From positions 1-64,000 of the forward strand of contig JAFEBB010000027.1 in the NCBI GenBank assembly GCA_018266075.1: a stretch of DNA of 64,000 nucleotides, written 5' to 3'. Within the stretch, counting starts at the first letter, position 1. Each line of letters starts with the position of its first letter. This document shows positions 50,653-59,188 of this stretch, in pieces. A program made the position numbers and the translations under genes. Source of the DNA: Deltaproteobacteria bacterium. Its GTDB lineage: Bacteria; Myxococcota; Myxococcia; Myxococcales; SZAS-1. Below the pieces are notes generated by a model that saw only the letters and a list, made by a program, of their open reading frames with translations, had not been told where the DNA came from and made no database searches.

Positions 50653-51111
50653 TCAAGGTCGTGGCGAAGACGCGCTGAGCCTTGCGTCGAGCGAAAACGG
50701 CCCGGCGCCCTCGAGAATCAAGAACACCAGCCCGAACGCCATCGCCAGATCGAGTCGCGCCTCATGCATCGCGGGCCAGAAGCCCTTCTGCACGAGCATG
50801 GGAATCTTGGTCGTGGCGATGGCGACGAGGATGTCGATGAGCAGCGCGATCGCGCCCAGCCGCGTGAGCACACCGGCAATCAGCATCGCGCCACCGACGA
50901 TCTCCACCACGCCCACGAAGGGCGCGCTCACCTCGGGAATCGGAATTCCAATCTTCGTGAAGCGCCCGACCCCGAGCTCGGTGGGAAAGAGAAACTTTTG
51001 AATTCCTTCTGTGAAGAAGACCCAGCCCACGATGATTCGGACGAGCGCTGTCGAGCGTGGCGCGTGGGTTTCCACGAGGCGCCGCCAGAGCGGGGTAGGG
51101 GAGTCGGTCAT
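50653..51111 (-). CDS. DoxX-family membrane protein
   Basis: 152 residues from ATG 51111, behind GAGG. Four membrane segments: STALVRIIVGWVFFTEGIQKF, VSAPFVGVVEIVGGAMLIAGVL, LGAIALLIDILVAIAT and LDLAMAFGLVFLILEGAGP. The RIIVGWVFFTEGIQKFLFP start and GGAMLIAGVLTRLGA middle are standard for DoxX-like proteins, which help membrane-associated redox processes. No partner enzyme is adjacent. Confidence 0.82.
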   Translation of the reverse strand: MTDSPTPLWRRLVETHAPRSTALVRIIVGWVFFTEGIQKFLFPTELGVGRFTKIGIPIPEVSAPFVGVVEIVGGAMLIAGVLTRLGAIALLIDILVAIATTKIPMLVQKGFWPAMHEARLDLAMAFGLVFLILEGAGPFSLDARLSASSPRP

Positions 51112-51221
51112 GGTGGCCTCGAGCGCGCGGCGCAGGTGCACGAAGTGGCCTGGATGTCTCGCGAGTTACAAGTGCCGCGGTTCGCGCGTGCTAACCTGAA
51201 ATCACGAACGCGGAGCTCCTC

Positions 51222-51941
51222 GTGTTCCGTTGGGTCTGGGTGACATTTCCGTTTGTCTTCACGGCATGTACGGCCGACGTCATCCCGGCTGCCTCGTCGT
51301 CGAGCACTGGCGCCACGACCTCGACGACCGGCGGACACACCACCACCACCGGCGCGTCGGCCACGTCGAGCAGCTCGACGGCCGCGACGAGCACGAGCGC
51401 CACGTCGACGACCGGAACGACCATGACCGCGTCATCGACCACGACGACGTCCACCAGCACGTCGACGACTTCGACCAGCGGGACGACCGGGCTTCCCTTC
51501 GAGTCGGACCGCGAGGCATGCATCAACGAGATCAACAGGCTGCGCGGCACGAAGGGGCTCAGCCCCTATGCGCGATGGAGCTCGGCCGAGAGCTGCGTGG
51601 ATCAACAAGCGTCCCACGACGAATCGGTGGGCACGCCGCACGACGCCTTCAACACCGGCAACCCGAGCTGCGGCGGCTACGGTCAGAACGAGTGTCCAGG
51701 CTGGGGGCCCGGCACCATCGTGGGCTGTCTCGACCAAATGTGGGACGAGGGCACGCAGCCCGGCTGCTCCGGCTGCGACGCGTGCGACACCTTCACCATC
51801 TTTCAAGGCGGCTGCCCGAACTGCACCTTCAATGGCGCGGTCGTCTGCGGGCACTACGTGAACATGACGTCGACGACGTTCACGAGCGCGGCCTGCGGCT
51901 TCAGCACCGATGAGACCTGGGCGGCGATCGACTTTCAGTAG
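51222..51941 (+). CDS. lipoprotein with Thr/Ser tether and CAP-like domain
   Basis: 239 residues from GTG 51222, GGAG upstream. The signal peptide ends VFTAC (Cys~15), then ~70 residues of Ser/Thr. The C-terminal domain starts EACINEINRLRGTKGLSPYARW, followed by ESCVDQQASHDESVGTPHDAF and CGHYVNMTSTTFTSAACGF, the CAP-superfamily pattern (two His in separate helices, then GHY). It carries six or more Cys, unlike the first CAP lipoprotein at 7681, which is poorer in Cys. Likely surface-attached. Confidence 0.82.
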   Translation: MFRWVWVTFPFVFTACTADVIPAASSSSTGATTSTTGGHTTTTGASATSSSSTAATSTSATSTTGTTMTASSTTTTSTSTSTTSTSGTTGLPFESDREACINEINRLRGTKGLSPYARWSSAESCVDQQASHDESVGTPHDAFNTGNPSCGGYGQNECPGWGPGTIVGCLDQMWDEGTQPGCSGCDACDTFTIFQGGCPNCTFNGAVVCGHYVNMTSTTFTSAACGFSTDETWAAIDFQ

Positions 51942-51946
51942 GCGCG

Positions 51947-53338
51947 CTACAGCCCATACCCCTCGAGCAGCCGCACCCAGATCTCGGTGACGGTCGGATA
52001 CGACGGCACGGCGTGCCAGAGGTCGTCGAGCGGCACGTGCGCGGTCACGGCGATCGTCGCCGCGTGCAGCGACTCGCCCACGTTCCAGCCCACGAACGTC
52101 GCGCCGACGATGGTCTTCGTGTCGGTGTTCACCACCAGCTTCGCCCAGCCGGTGAGGCCCACGCCGGCGACGGCGGTGCCGCCCACCTCTTCGAGCGCCA
52201 CGGTGACGCTGCGCAGGTTCATGCCGCGCAGCCTCGCTTGAGCCTCCGTGAGCCCCACCGACGCGATCTCGGGGTGGGTGAAGAGCACCTGCGGCGTGGC
52301 GTAGCTGTCGGCGCGTGCGATGGCTTCGCGACCGAGGATCACGTCGCCGGCGATACGGCCGTGGTACTTGCCCATGTGCGTGAGCAGGTTGCGGCCGTTC
52401 GCGTCGCCGCAGGCGTAGAGCCAGCCGTCGGGGATGTCCTTGGCCCGCAGCTGGTCGTCCACCTGCACGTAGCCGCCCGCGGGCAGGCCGACCGTCTCGA
52501 GGCCAATGTCCTTCGTCCGCGGCGAGCGTCCGAGCGCGACCAGCACTTCGTCTCCCTCGAGCTTGTGCCCATCGCTGAGCTTCACCGACACGGGGCCGCC
52601 CGCCTTCGGCCGCTCCACACCCACGACCTCGGTGGAGGTCAGCACCCGGATTCCGTCCTTGCGAAGGCCCTCGGTGAGCAGCTCACAGGCGTGCGGCTCG
52701 AAGCGCGGCACCAGGTGCGGGCTGCGCTCAACCAGCGCCACCTCCTTCGAGCCCAGCGCCCGAAACGCCTGTGCGAGCTCGCAGCCCACCGCGCCGCCGC
52801 CGAGGACGATGAGCCGCGAGGGCACGGTGCGCGCCTGGGTGGCGTCGCGGTTGGTCCAGGGCTTGGCCGCGCGCAGGCCAGGGATGTCGGGGACGGCCGG
52901 GTCCGAACCCGTGGCGATGACCACCGCGCGATTTGCCTGCAGCTCGCGCGTGCGGCCATCGCGCCCGGTGACGGTGACGCGCTTCTCGCCCGTCAGCCTG
53001 CCCGCGCCGCGATAGAGCTCGATGTCGTGGTCGCGAAGCCACTGCACCTGGCCTTGATCGTCGAGGCGGTGGGTGACGTCATCGCGGCGGCGAAAGGTTT
53101 CGGCGGCGTCGATGCCGAGCTGTTCGCGGTGTGAGAGGCCGGGCGTCGCGCGCGCCACCTCGCGCTCCGAGCCGGGGCGCAGGAGCACCTTGCTCGGCAT
53201 GCACGCGTAGTACGAGCACTCGCCGCCGACGGCGCCGAACTCCACGATCGCGACCTTCATGCCGCCGTCTGCGACGCGCCCCGCGGCCACCTCGCCGGTG
53301 CTGCCGCCGCCCAGGACGATGACGTCGAACGAGTCCAT
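51947..53338 (-). CDS. FAD-dependent pyridine nucleotide-disulfide oxidoreductase (lipoamide-dehydrogenase/mercuric-reductase-like)
   Basis: 463 residues. FAD-binding VIVLGGGSTGEVAAGRVA at the N-terminus; redox disulfide GGECSYYACMPSK (~38-50), a CxxxxC with an unusual SYYA interior instead of VNVG. NAD(P)-binding RLIVLGGGAVGCELAQAFRALG (~175-195), YACGDANGR (FAD contact, ~305), and the C-terminal HAVPSYPTVTEIW with the catalytic His. All parts of a working enzyme are visible; the electron acceptor is uncertain. It is 9 bp after the DUF4126-like gene, probably the same transcript. Confidence 0.88.
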   Translation of the reverse strand: MDSFDVIVLGGGSTGEVAAGRVADGGMKVAIVEFGAVGGECSYYACMPSKVLLRPGSEREVARATPGLSHREQLGIDAAETFRRRDDVTHRLDDQGQVQWLRDHDIELYRGAGRLTGEKRVTVTGRDGRTRELQANRAVVIATGSDPAVPDIPGLRAAKPWTNRDATQARTVPSRLIVLGGGAVGCELAQAFRALGSKEVALVERSPHLVPRFEPHACELLTEGLRKDGIRVLTSTEVVGVERPKAGGPVSVKLSDGHKLEGDEVLVALGRSPRTKDIGLETVGLPAGGYVQVDDQLRAKDIPDGWLYACGDANGRNLLTHMGKYHGRIAGDVILGREAIARADSYATPQVLFTHPEIASVGLTEAQARLRGMNLRSVTVALEEVGGTAVAGVGLTGWAKLVVNTDTKTIVGATFVGWNVGESLHAATIAVTAHVPLDDLWHAVPSYPTVTEIWVRLLEGYGL

Positions 53339-53347
53339 GGCACGCCT

Positions 53348-53809
53348 CTAGCCCGCGACCGCGGCGATGATCACCGCGCCGCCCACGGCCACCGCGTCCT
53401 CGAGCAGCGCGGCGGGCTGGTCCTTTCCGAACGAGCGAGCGAGCCCCGCCCTCGCCGCTGCGCCGCCCTCGGTTCCGATGAACGCACCCAGCGCGCCGGC
53501 GAGCAGGCCCAGGCCGAGGTTGCCTCCTCGCGTGGCCATCGCTGCGCCGGCGATGGCGCCACAGATGAGCCGCGCGAGGAACGGCATCGGGGCCTTGCGG
53601 CTCGGCGTCCTGGGGAGCTGGTCGGTCACGAGCTCGCCGATGGCGAGCGCCGAGAAGAGCCACGGCGCCACGGGGTTGCCGAGGAACTGGACGGGCGTCC
53701 CGAGCACGGGAAGCGCGCCCAGCCGTGCGGCCCAGCTCGCCGCGGCGATGGCCGTGAGCGCCCGCAGCCCCGCGACGACGCCGATCAGGAGGGAGAGAAC
53801 GTAGATCAT
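53348..53809 (-). CDS. DUF4126-like membrane protein
   Basis: 153 residues from ATG 53809, with GAGG upstream; the open frame extends 17 codons further. The sequence GVVAGLRALTAIAAASWAARLG, then SALAIGELVTDQLPRTPSRK and glycine-rich paired membrane helices (RLICGAIAGAAMATRGGN; LGLLAGALGAFIGTEGG) fit DUF4126. The family has no assigned function. Linkage to the flavin disulfide reductase suggests membrane redox, but this is inference. Confidence 0.75.
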   Translation of the reverse strand: MIYVLSLLIGVVAGLRALTAIAAASWAARLGALPVLGTPVQFLGNPVAPWLFSALAIGELVTDQLPRTPSRKAPMPFLARLICGAIAGAAMATRGGNLGLGLLAGALGAFIGTEGGAAARAGLARSFGKDQPAALLEDAVAVGGAVIIAAVAG

Positions 53810-54031
53810 CGCCGCCTCGCTCGCGGGGCAGACCTCGCCCGACGCCGCGAGGTTGGCCATGGTCCGCAGCCATCACAATTCGCGAGCGGGCGAGCAGGCG
53901 ATGCGCGAGCGGGCGGGCGCGCATGGCGAGCTCTGCGTGTCCAGGGTGCGGCGACGATGCGGACCAGGCGTCGATCGCGGCCACCCGGTACATGGACGAG
54001 ACGCTGCACGTGCCTGCGCGCTGAACGCCCG

Positions 54032-54790
54032 CTACTTCGGCCGCGGGGCCATGCGGAACGTGACCCAGCGCGAGAACCACGGGAACCACCAGGTCATCGC
54101 GTAGAAGCTCGGGTAGAGCACGCGCGCCTTCCGGCGCTCCACGGCCTTGCGAATGATCCGCGCGAGCTCCTCGGGGTTTCCCTCGGGCGCCAGGCCCGCT
54201 GCGCCGCCGCGACCGCCGTACTTCTCGAAGGCCGCGTCGCCCATCGGCGTCTTCACCGGGCCGGGATAGACCACGCAGACGTGCACGCCGGTGCCCTCGA
54301 GCTCCGAGCGGAGCGTCTCCGTGAACTGCGCGAGGCCGGCCTTCGAGGCGCCGTACCAGGTCTGCCCGGGCGGCGCGACGATTCCCGCAACAGAAGCGAC
54401 CTGGACGATCGTCCCCGACCCGCGTTTCACCATCTGCGGCACCAGCTCGTGTGTGAGCAGCAGCGGCGTCATGAGGTTCAGGTTGAGCAGCTTCTGGCCC
54501 ACGGCCGCGTCGCTGTTCACGAGCGCGCCCACGTTCTCCATGCCCGCATTGTTGACGAGCACGTCGATGGGGCCGTGCTTGGCCTCAGCTTCCGAAAGCC
54601 ACGAGGTCGCCTGAGTGGGTTCGGAGAGATCGCGGGGCAGGGCGAGCGCGCCGTTGCCACACGCCGAAGCGAGCGCCTCGAGGAGCTCGGCCCGCCGCGC
54701 CACCAGCGTGAGCTTGGCGCCGGCGCTGGCGTACTCGCGAGCCAGCGCTTCTCCGATTCCGCTCGACGCTCCGGTGATGGCGACGTGCAT
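54032..54790 (-). CDS. short-chain dehydrogenase/reductase
   Basis: 252 residues from ATG 54790, behind GGAGG. Rossmann motif TGASSGIGEALARE (residues 6-19), NNAGMENVG (~83), catalytic Ser in VQVASVAGIVAPP and YGASKAG (Tyr-x-x-x-Lys, ~150). The C-terminus has hydrophobic aromatics (FYAMTWWFPWF) that could lie at a membrane. Substrate unknown. Stops before the convergent region at 53810-54031, which holds no gene I can support. Confidence 0.9.
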   Translation of the reverse strand: MHVAITGASSGIGEALAREYASAGAKLTLVARRAELLEALASACGNGALALPRDLSEPTQATSWLSEAEAKHGPIDVLVNNAGMENVGALVNSDAAVGQKLLNLNLMTPLLLTHELVPQMVKRGSGTIVQVASVAGIVAPPGQTWYGASKAGLAQFTETLRSELEGTGVHVCVVYPGPVKTPMGDAAFEKYGGRGGAAGLAPEGNPEELARIIRKAVERRKARVLYPSFYAMTWWFPWFSRWVTFRMAPRPK

Positions 54791-54829
54791 GGTGCCTCCA
54801 AACCCGGCCTCATCTTCCATCGAATGGGG

Positions 54830-54869
54830 AAAAGAAAAAGGGGCGAGGTCGATCGCTCGACCCCGCCCC
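54830..54869 (-). terminator. intrinsic terminator for the collagen-like gene
   Basis: On the minus strand a 13-bp stem (one mismatch; arms 54857-54869 and 54840-54852; 4-base loop) is followed by TTTTTCTTTT (54830-54839). It lies ~70 bp past the stop of the leftward gene at 54937 and before the SDR gene, so the SDR should have its own promoter. Confidence 0.8.
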
Positions 54870-54936
54870 AGTCTCGAACAAGGACGTGGTGGATGTAGGA
54901 GGCGCTTCCAGCGCCGACCCACTCACCCCGCCCGAA

Positions 54937-56430
54937 TCACTTCACCTCGACGAACAACTGATAGGTGTTGTGCGTGGGGTCGAAGAAGCCCGCCTGGGAG
55001 GCGCTGACCTTCACGAGATACGTGCCGTCGGTGGTGACGGGCACGGTGAGGTCCTCCTGGTAGTCGAGGTCGGAGCTCGCGCCGAGGGAGGTGGTGCCGG
55101 TGCTGTCGAAGACCTCGAGCAGCGCGTCGGTCTGCGCGTCGCCGCCGGTGGCGACGTGGATGTTCTTGGGCGCCGCCGAGGTCGCGCCGCTGACCACCAC
55201 CGTGAACCAGTCGACGTCGGTGGTGGGATCGACGCTTCCGTAGCCGAGCGTGCCGCTCGCGAGCGCGGGCAGGGCGGCCAGCGCGAAGGCGGTCTGCGCG
55301 GTGTCGTCATTGGCGGAGGCAGTCTCCGCAGGCTCGGTCGCGCCCGTCACCGGCGTGAGGCCCACGTCGACGGAGTAGTGCGCAGGCACCGGGCCCGCGC
55401 CCAAGAGGCCATTCGAGTCGGCGACGATGACGTAGAACGGATCGGTGGCGCTCACGCTCTGGCCGTAGGTGACGGCCACGGTGGCCACCACGTCGGCGAA
55501 CTTGCCGCTCTTGGGCAGCACGTAGGCCTGGACCTGGCCGTCGCTCGAGCTGGGCCGCACCTGCAAGAAGGAGAGGGCGTTGTCGGCCGGCGTCACCGAG
55601 AGGAGCGCGGTGTCGTCGGTGGTCTGGATGATGCCCGTGGCCGCAGCGCCCGAGGTCACCGCTTGCGGCGCGCGCGCCACCACGTTGAAGGCGTTGGAGA
55701 GCCGCGAGTCCACCAGGTCGGTGCCCGCGCCGCTCGTGAAGTCCACGCTCGCGGCGCCCGTGGGCGCGAACACGTCGGCGAGCACCTGCACGTCCGCGCC
55801 GAAGTCGGTCAGGCCCGCCAGACCGGAGGCGACATCGCCGCCGTCGCCGGCCGGGGGCGTCACCGTGACCGCGGCCGTGTTCGCATCGAAGGGCGTGCTG
55901 GTGTCCAGCATGCGGAAGTGGATGGTGGCCAGGCCGCCCTGCGGAACGCCGGTCGCGCCCGAGGGGATCGACGCCTCGAGCGACGAATGCACGCTGAACA
56001 CGCCGGTGTAGTGCGTGACCTCGCTGCCCTCGGTCACGGTCACGTCGACGGTGCCGGGCGCGTCGTCATTGGCGATGGTCACGTTGGCCACCAGGCCTGT
56101 GGGGCTGCCCACGGTGACCTTGTTCACGGTGATCTTGCTGTCGCTGAAGCTCACCGCGGCGTCGGTGGTCCAGGTGGTGCCGTAGCCGCTGATGGTGAGG
56201 TCGACGGTGCGGCCGATGAAGGCCGAGTCGGGCGTGACGCCGGAGATGCTGGGCGTGGCCACCGCGTCGCTGCCGGGATCGCCCTTGGCGCCCTGCGCAC
56301 CCGCAGCGCCTGGTGCGCCCGCCGCGCCGGGATCGCCCTTGTCACCCTTGGCGCCCGTGTTGCCCTTGCAGCCCACGGCACCGCCAGCCAGCGCGAAGAG
56401 CGCCAGCACCATCGTCAGTCGCTTGAACAT
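54937..56430 (-). CDS. collagen-like (Gly-X-Y) lipoprotein with Ig/IPT-type domains
   Basis: 497 residues, ATG 56430. The signal peptide ends AGGAVGC (Cys21). Immediately after, a short collagen-like segment of about ten Gly-X-Y triplets runs from KGNTGAKGDKGDPG to GAKGDPGSD, rich in Lys-Gly-Asp. An IPT/TIG-like domain follows (PSISGVTPDSAFIGRTVDLTISG), then several beta-rich domains (~190-480). The C-terminal ~110 residues resemble a pre-peptidase C-terminal domain (DVDWFTVVVSG, TYLVKVSAS). A trimeric triple helix near the membrane is plausible but short. Terminated by a clear hairpin. Confidence 0.8.
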   Translation of the reverse strand: MFKRLTMVLALFALAGGAVGCKGNTGAKGDKGDPGAAGAPGAAGAQGAKGDPGSDAVATPSISGVTPDSAFIGRTVDLTISGYGTTWTTDAAVSFSDSKITVNKVTVGSPTGLVANVTIANDDAPGTVDVTVTEGSEVTHYTGVFSVHSSLEASIPSGATGVPQGGLATIHFRMLDTSTPFDANTAAVTVTPPAGDGGDVASGLAGLTDFGADVQVLADVFAPTGAASVDFTSGAGTDLVDSRLSNAFNVVARAPQAVTSGAAATGIIQTTDDTALLSVTPADNALSFLQVRPSSSDGQVQAYVLPKSGKFADVVATVAVTYGQSVSATDPFYVIVADSNGLLGAGPVPAHYSVDVGLTPVTGATEPAETASANDDTAQTAFALAALPALASGTLGYGSVDPTTDVDWFTVVVSGATSAAPKNIHVATGGDAQTDALLEVFDSTGTTSLGASSDLDYQEDLTVPVTTDGTYLVKVSASQAGFFDPTHNTYQLFVEVK

Positions 56431-56600
56431 GCTTGAACCCCAGGAAGGGCGGAAGGCTCCGCCGAAGGCCGGCGATATTGGACGAAGTGCGGCCCCGCGG
56501 CTACCGCGTCGAACATGCGCCCAGTCAAGAGACGTCCAGGGCTGCGACTCCTCGGGTTGAGGTGATAGACCGTTGCGCGAAAGTGCAGAGAGGTCGCTCG

Positions 56601-56921
56601 ATGCAGGCGGTCATGACCTGGTCACAAGCCGCGGGCCTTCACGTTCGCGTGGATGGTCATGACGTCGAGATTCCCACCACACGGTTCAACGGCCGCTGGG
56701 AGCCCAACTCGGACGGCATCCGCGAGAGCTGGAGCGAAGCCGCGCTCTACGTGGAAGGCGGGATGCTCCTGCTCGTGGTGACCGCAGTCGAAGACACCGA
56801 CGGCGGCATCGATCGCAAGAACTGGGAGATCTGGCAGAGCACCGATGGCGGTGCGACCTTTCGCTGCTACGAGAAGTTCTTTCGGGCGACCGGCGAGCCC
56901 ATCGCGAGGCTGTCGACCTGA
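56601..56921 (+). CDS. hypothetical protein
   Basis: 106 residues from ATG 56601 with GAGAGG upstream. Two pairs of beta-strands (GLHVRVDGHDVEIPTTRFNG; GGMLLLVVTAVEDTD) and a Trp-rich tail (NWEIWQSTDGG) are reminiscent of a BNR-type strand pair. No family recognised. Not preceded by a signal peptide. The ORF upstream of this ATG is open but lacks a plausible start. Confidence 0.55.
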   Translation: MQAVMTWSQAAGLHVRVDGHDVEIPTTRFNGRWEPNSDGIRESWSEAALYVEGGMLLLVVTAVEDTDGGIDRKNWEIWQSTDGGATFRCYEKFFRATGEPIARLST

Positions 56922-56923
56922 CC

Positions 56924-57344
56924 TACTGTTTAGTCAATTGTTGAGAGAGGGTGTGACATGAACCCAGACGAGCAGGCCATCCGGAAGGTTGTCGCAGACT
57001 GGATCGAGTTCACGCAGGAGGAGCGCGTCGACGAGCTCATGGACCTCATGACCGACGACATGCTCTTTCTGACGGTTCACCAGCCGCCGATGACCAAGGC
57101 CGACTTCGAAGCGGGCACGCGGAGCATGAAGGGCCAGATGAAGGTCGAGTGCGAGAGCGACATCAAGGAAGTACGGGTCGAGGGCAACCTGGGCTGGCTG
57201 TGGCAGGTGCTGAAGGTGAAGATCACCATGCCCGGCCACGACCCCATCTTGAAGGAAGGGAAGATCCTCGGGCTCTATCGCAAGGGCGCGGACGGCAAGT
57301 GGCGGCTGATGCGCGATGCGAACATGATGCCGTAGTGTTTAGTC
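56924..57344. repeat. 12-bp direct repeats flanking the SnoaL-like gene
   Basis: TACTGTTTAGTC (56924-56935) and TAGTGTTTAGTC (57333-57344) share 11 of 12 bases and lie either side of the gene at 56958-57335. They are AT-rich for this region. They could mark an inserted one-gene cassette, but no integrase or inverted ends are present. Confidence 0.4.
56958..57335 (+). CDS. SnoaL/SgcJ-like NTF2-fold protein
   Basis: 125 residues from ATG 56958, with GAGAGAGGG upstream. The pattern AIRKVVADWIEFTQEERVDELMDLMTDDMLF is the opening of SgcJ/EcaC/SnoaL-type NTF2-like proteins, with WLWQVLKVKI and GKWRLMRDANM completing the curved sheet. No catalytic residues can be named. Slightly lower in GC than its neighbours and flanked by short direct repeats. 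Confidence 0.78.
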   Translation: MNPDEQAIRKVVADWIEFTQEERVDELMDLMTDDMLFLTVHQPPMTKADFEAGTRSMKGQMKVECESDIKEVRVEGNLGWLWQVLKVKITMPGHDPILKEGKILGLYRKGADGKWRLMRDANMMP

Positions 57345-57848
57345 GCCGCGCGCCTTCCTGATCCACACCTGCTCGCCTCGGACGACGTCGTCCGTCAGCC
57401 GCATCCCCAGCCGCTCGGCGATGCGCTGTGACGCCACGTGCTCCGCCTTGATCAGCGCGCGAATCGTCGCGACGTGAAACGAATCTGTTACATGCGCCAC
57501 GAGCGCCCGTGCGGCCTCGACGGCGTAGCCCTTGCGCTGCCAGGGCGTTCCGATGACCCAGGCGATGTCGGCGATGTCGGGGTTCACGGTGGCCTGCACG
57601 TAGCCGATCGCGTGTCCCGTGGTCCGCTCGCGCGCGATCAGGTTCACCCAGGTCTGTCCCGGCTGCGTGGCCCCGGCGACCCAGCGGGTGTAGCGCGTGG
57701 CGAGCTCCACTTCGGTCTCGGGTGCGCCGCCCGTGAACGTGTAGAGCGCCGGATCCGAGAGCACGCGCGACATCTCGGCGGCGTCCGCGACCTGCACGGG
57801 AGAGAGTTGCAAACGGGCCGTTTCGAGGTGAAAGAAGGCGGAGCTCAC
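57339..57848 (-). CDS. GNAT-family acetyltransferase (RimJ/RimL-like)
   Basis: 169 residues from GTG 57848, leaving 34 bp to the divergent ATG 57883; an ATG at 57884 is in frame but overlaps that gene's start. Family layout: ETARLQLSPVQVADAAEM (beta1/alpha1), GHAIGYVQATV, IAWVIGTPWQRKGYAVEAARALVAHV (acetyl-CoA P-loop QRKGYA) and ASQRIAERLGMRLTDD (helix after beta5). Expected to transfer an acetyl group from acetyl-CoA to an N-terminus or small molecule; substrate unknown. Confidence 0.82.
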   Translation of the reverse strand: MSSAFFHLETARLQLSPVQVADAAEMSRVLSDPALYTFTGGAPETEVELATRYTRWVAGATQPGQTWVNLIARERTTGHAIGYVQATVNPDIADIAWVIGTPWQRKGYAVEAARALVAHVTDSFHVATIRALIKAEHVASQRIAERLGMRLTDDVVRGEQVWIRKARGD

Positions 57849-57882
57849 GGCCGTAGTATCCACGCGGGATTGACCGATCGCC

Positions 57883-59109
57883 ATGTGGCCCTTCAAGAAG
57901 AAGTCACCGGACGGCTTCATCACCCTCTCCACGCTCGACGAGGCGCGTCGGTATCCGCAGCTCGTCGAGCCGGGCGCCATGGCCCTCACGCGAGCCGAAG
58001 CCGCGACTTGCCTGGAGTGCGGCGCGCCAACGGCCGATGCCGTGCTGACGAGCGGCGGCCCTGCGGGCGATGTCGAGGTCTTTCACGCGCACCCGGTTGC
58101 CATCGATGTGCGTCGTTGCACCCGGTGCGAAGCGGTGCGCTTCCCCATCGCGCTCCCCGACGACGAGCGGAAGGCATTGCTGACGCGCGGTGATGCCGCG
58201 GGCCGCGCGGGCAAGCTCGACGAAGCCGAGCTCCACTTTCGCCGCGCGGCCAACGCCGCGCCCGACTTCGGGCTCGCACGCGCGAGCCTGGGCTCGGTGT
58301 ACCTCGAGCGCACGCGCGCTGCCGTGAAGGCGCGTCAGCCGAACGCCGAAACGCTCGCGCGCGTCGCCGTGCGCCAGTTTCGCGACGCGCTCGCCTCCAA
58401 AGAGGACCGGCCGCTGTTTGCGCAGTTTCTCCTCGGGCAGACCCTGGTCGAGCTGGGCGAGGTCGAGGAGGGCCACGCAGCGCTCCGCGATTTCATCGCC
58501 AACCCGGAGAGCGGCCCGCTGCGCAAAGAGGCGCAAGCGCTGCTCGAGCGGCGCGACTGGAAGCTGACCGACGCGCAGGCGCGCGCCTACGAAGAAGGAA
58601 ACGCGCTCATCGACCTCAAGCGCTTCCTGCCGGTGGGTCACGTCAAGAACGACGCCGAGCGCGATCAGGTCACGCGCGGCATCGCCCTGCTCGACACGCT
58701 CCTCACCGATCGGCCCGACCACTGGCCGAGCTGGTGGATTTCAGGAAAGGCGTCGGCGGCGCTTCGGAAGCATGACGAGGCCTACGACCGCTTTCAGAAG
58801 GCGTACCTGCTCAACCCCGATCACGCCGACGTCGCGCGTGAATATGGCGGCGCGTGTCTGGTCCTCGGGAAGGCCGAGGAGGGGCTGGTGGCGACGCAGA
58901 AGGCCGTCGCGAGTGATCCCAACGATCCCGGGCTGCAGGCGAACCTGGCGCTGGCGATGCTCATCTCGGGAAACGTCGCCGGCGCAGAGCAGGTGTGCCA
59001 GGCCGCGCTCGCGAAGAATCCCGGTGACAAGATCACCCAGGGACTGCTCGAGAACATTCGCGACGTGCAGAGCGGCAAGGTCGAACGGCCGACGAAGCTC
59101 GAGCAATAG
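57883..59109 (+). CDS. TPR protein with N-terminal zinc-ribbon-like motif
   Basis: 408 residues from ATG 57883. Two Cys pairs, CLECG (~43-47) and CTRC (~79-82), could bind a metal. From ~90 there are degenerate TPRs (GKLDEAELHFRRAANAAPDFG, HDEAYDRFQKAYLLNPDHADV, GKAEEGLVATQKAVASDPNDP, GNVAGAEQVCQAALAKNPGDK). Such proteins assemble complexes. Cytoplasmic. Divergent from the GNAT gene with almost shared start sites; the promoter must overlap one of the genes. Confidence 0.8.
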   Translation: MWPFKKKSPDGFITLSTLDEARRYPQLVEPGAMALTRAEAATCLECGAPTADAVLTSGGPAGDVEVFHAHPVAIDVRRCTRCEAVRFPIALPDDERKALLTRGDAAGRAGKLDEAELHFRRAANAAPDFGLARASLGSVYLERTRAAVKARQPNAETLARVAVRQFRDALASKEDRPLFAQFLLGQTLVELGEVEEGHAALRDFIANPESGPLRKEAQALLERRDWKLTDAQARAYEEGNALIDLKRFLPVGHVKNDAERDQVTRGIALLDTLLTDRPDHWPSWWISGKASAALRKHDEAYDRFQKAYLLNPDHADVAREYGGACLVLGKAEEGLVATQKAVASDPNDPGLQANLALAMLISGNVAGAEQVCQAALAKNPGDKITQGLLENIRDVQSGKVERPTKLEQ

Positions 59110-59188
59110 AGGGGTCAACATCGCGTCCGCCATGCCCGCCCACCGACCGCGTCCCTAGCTTTCTGGCTGGGGTAAGGGAGGGCGGGCG

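Noticed and set aside
53810-54031. A possible short gene between the DUF4126-like and SDR genes
   Set aside because: Open frames here have no ribosome-binding site and show Arg/Ala-rich shadow composition.
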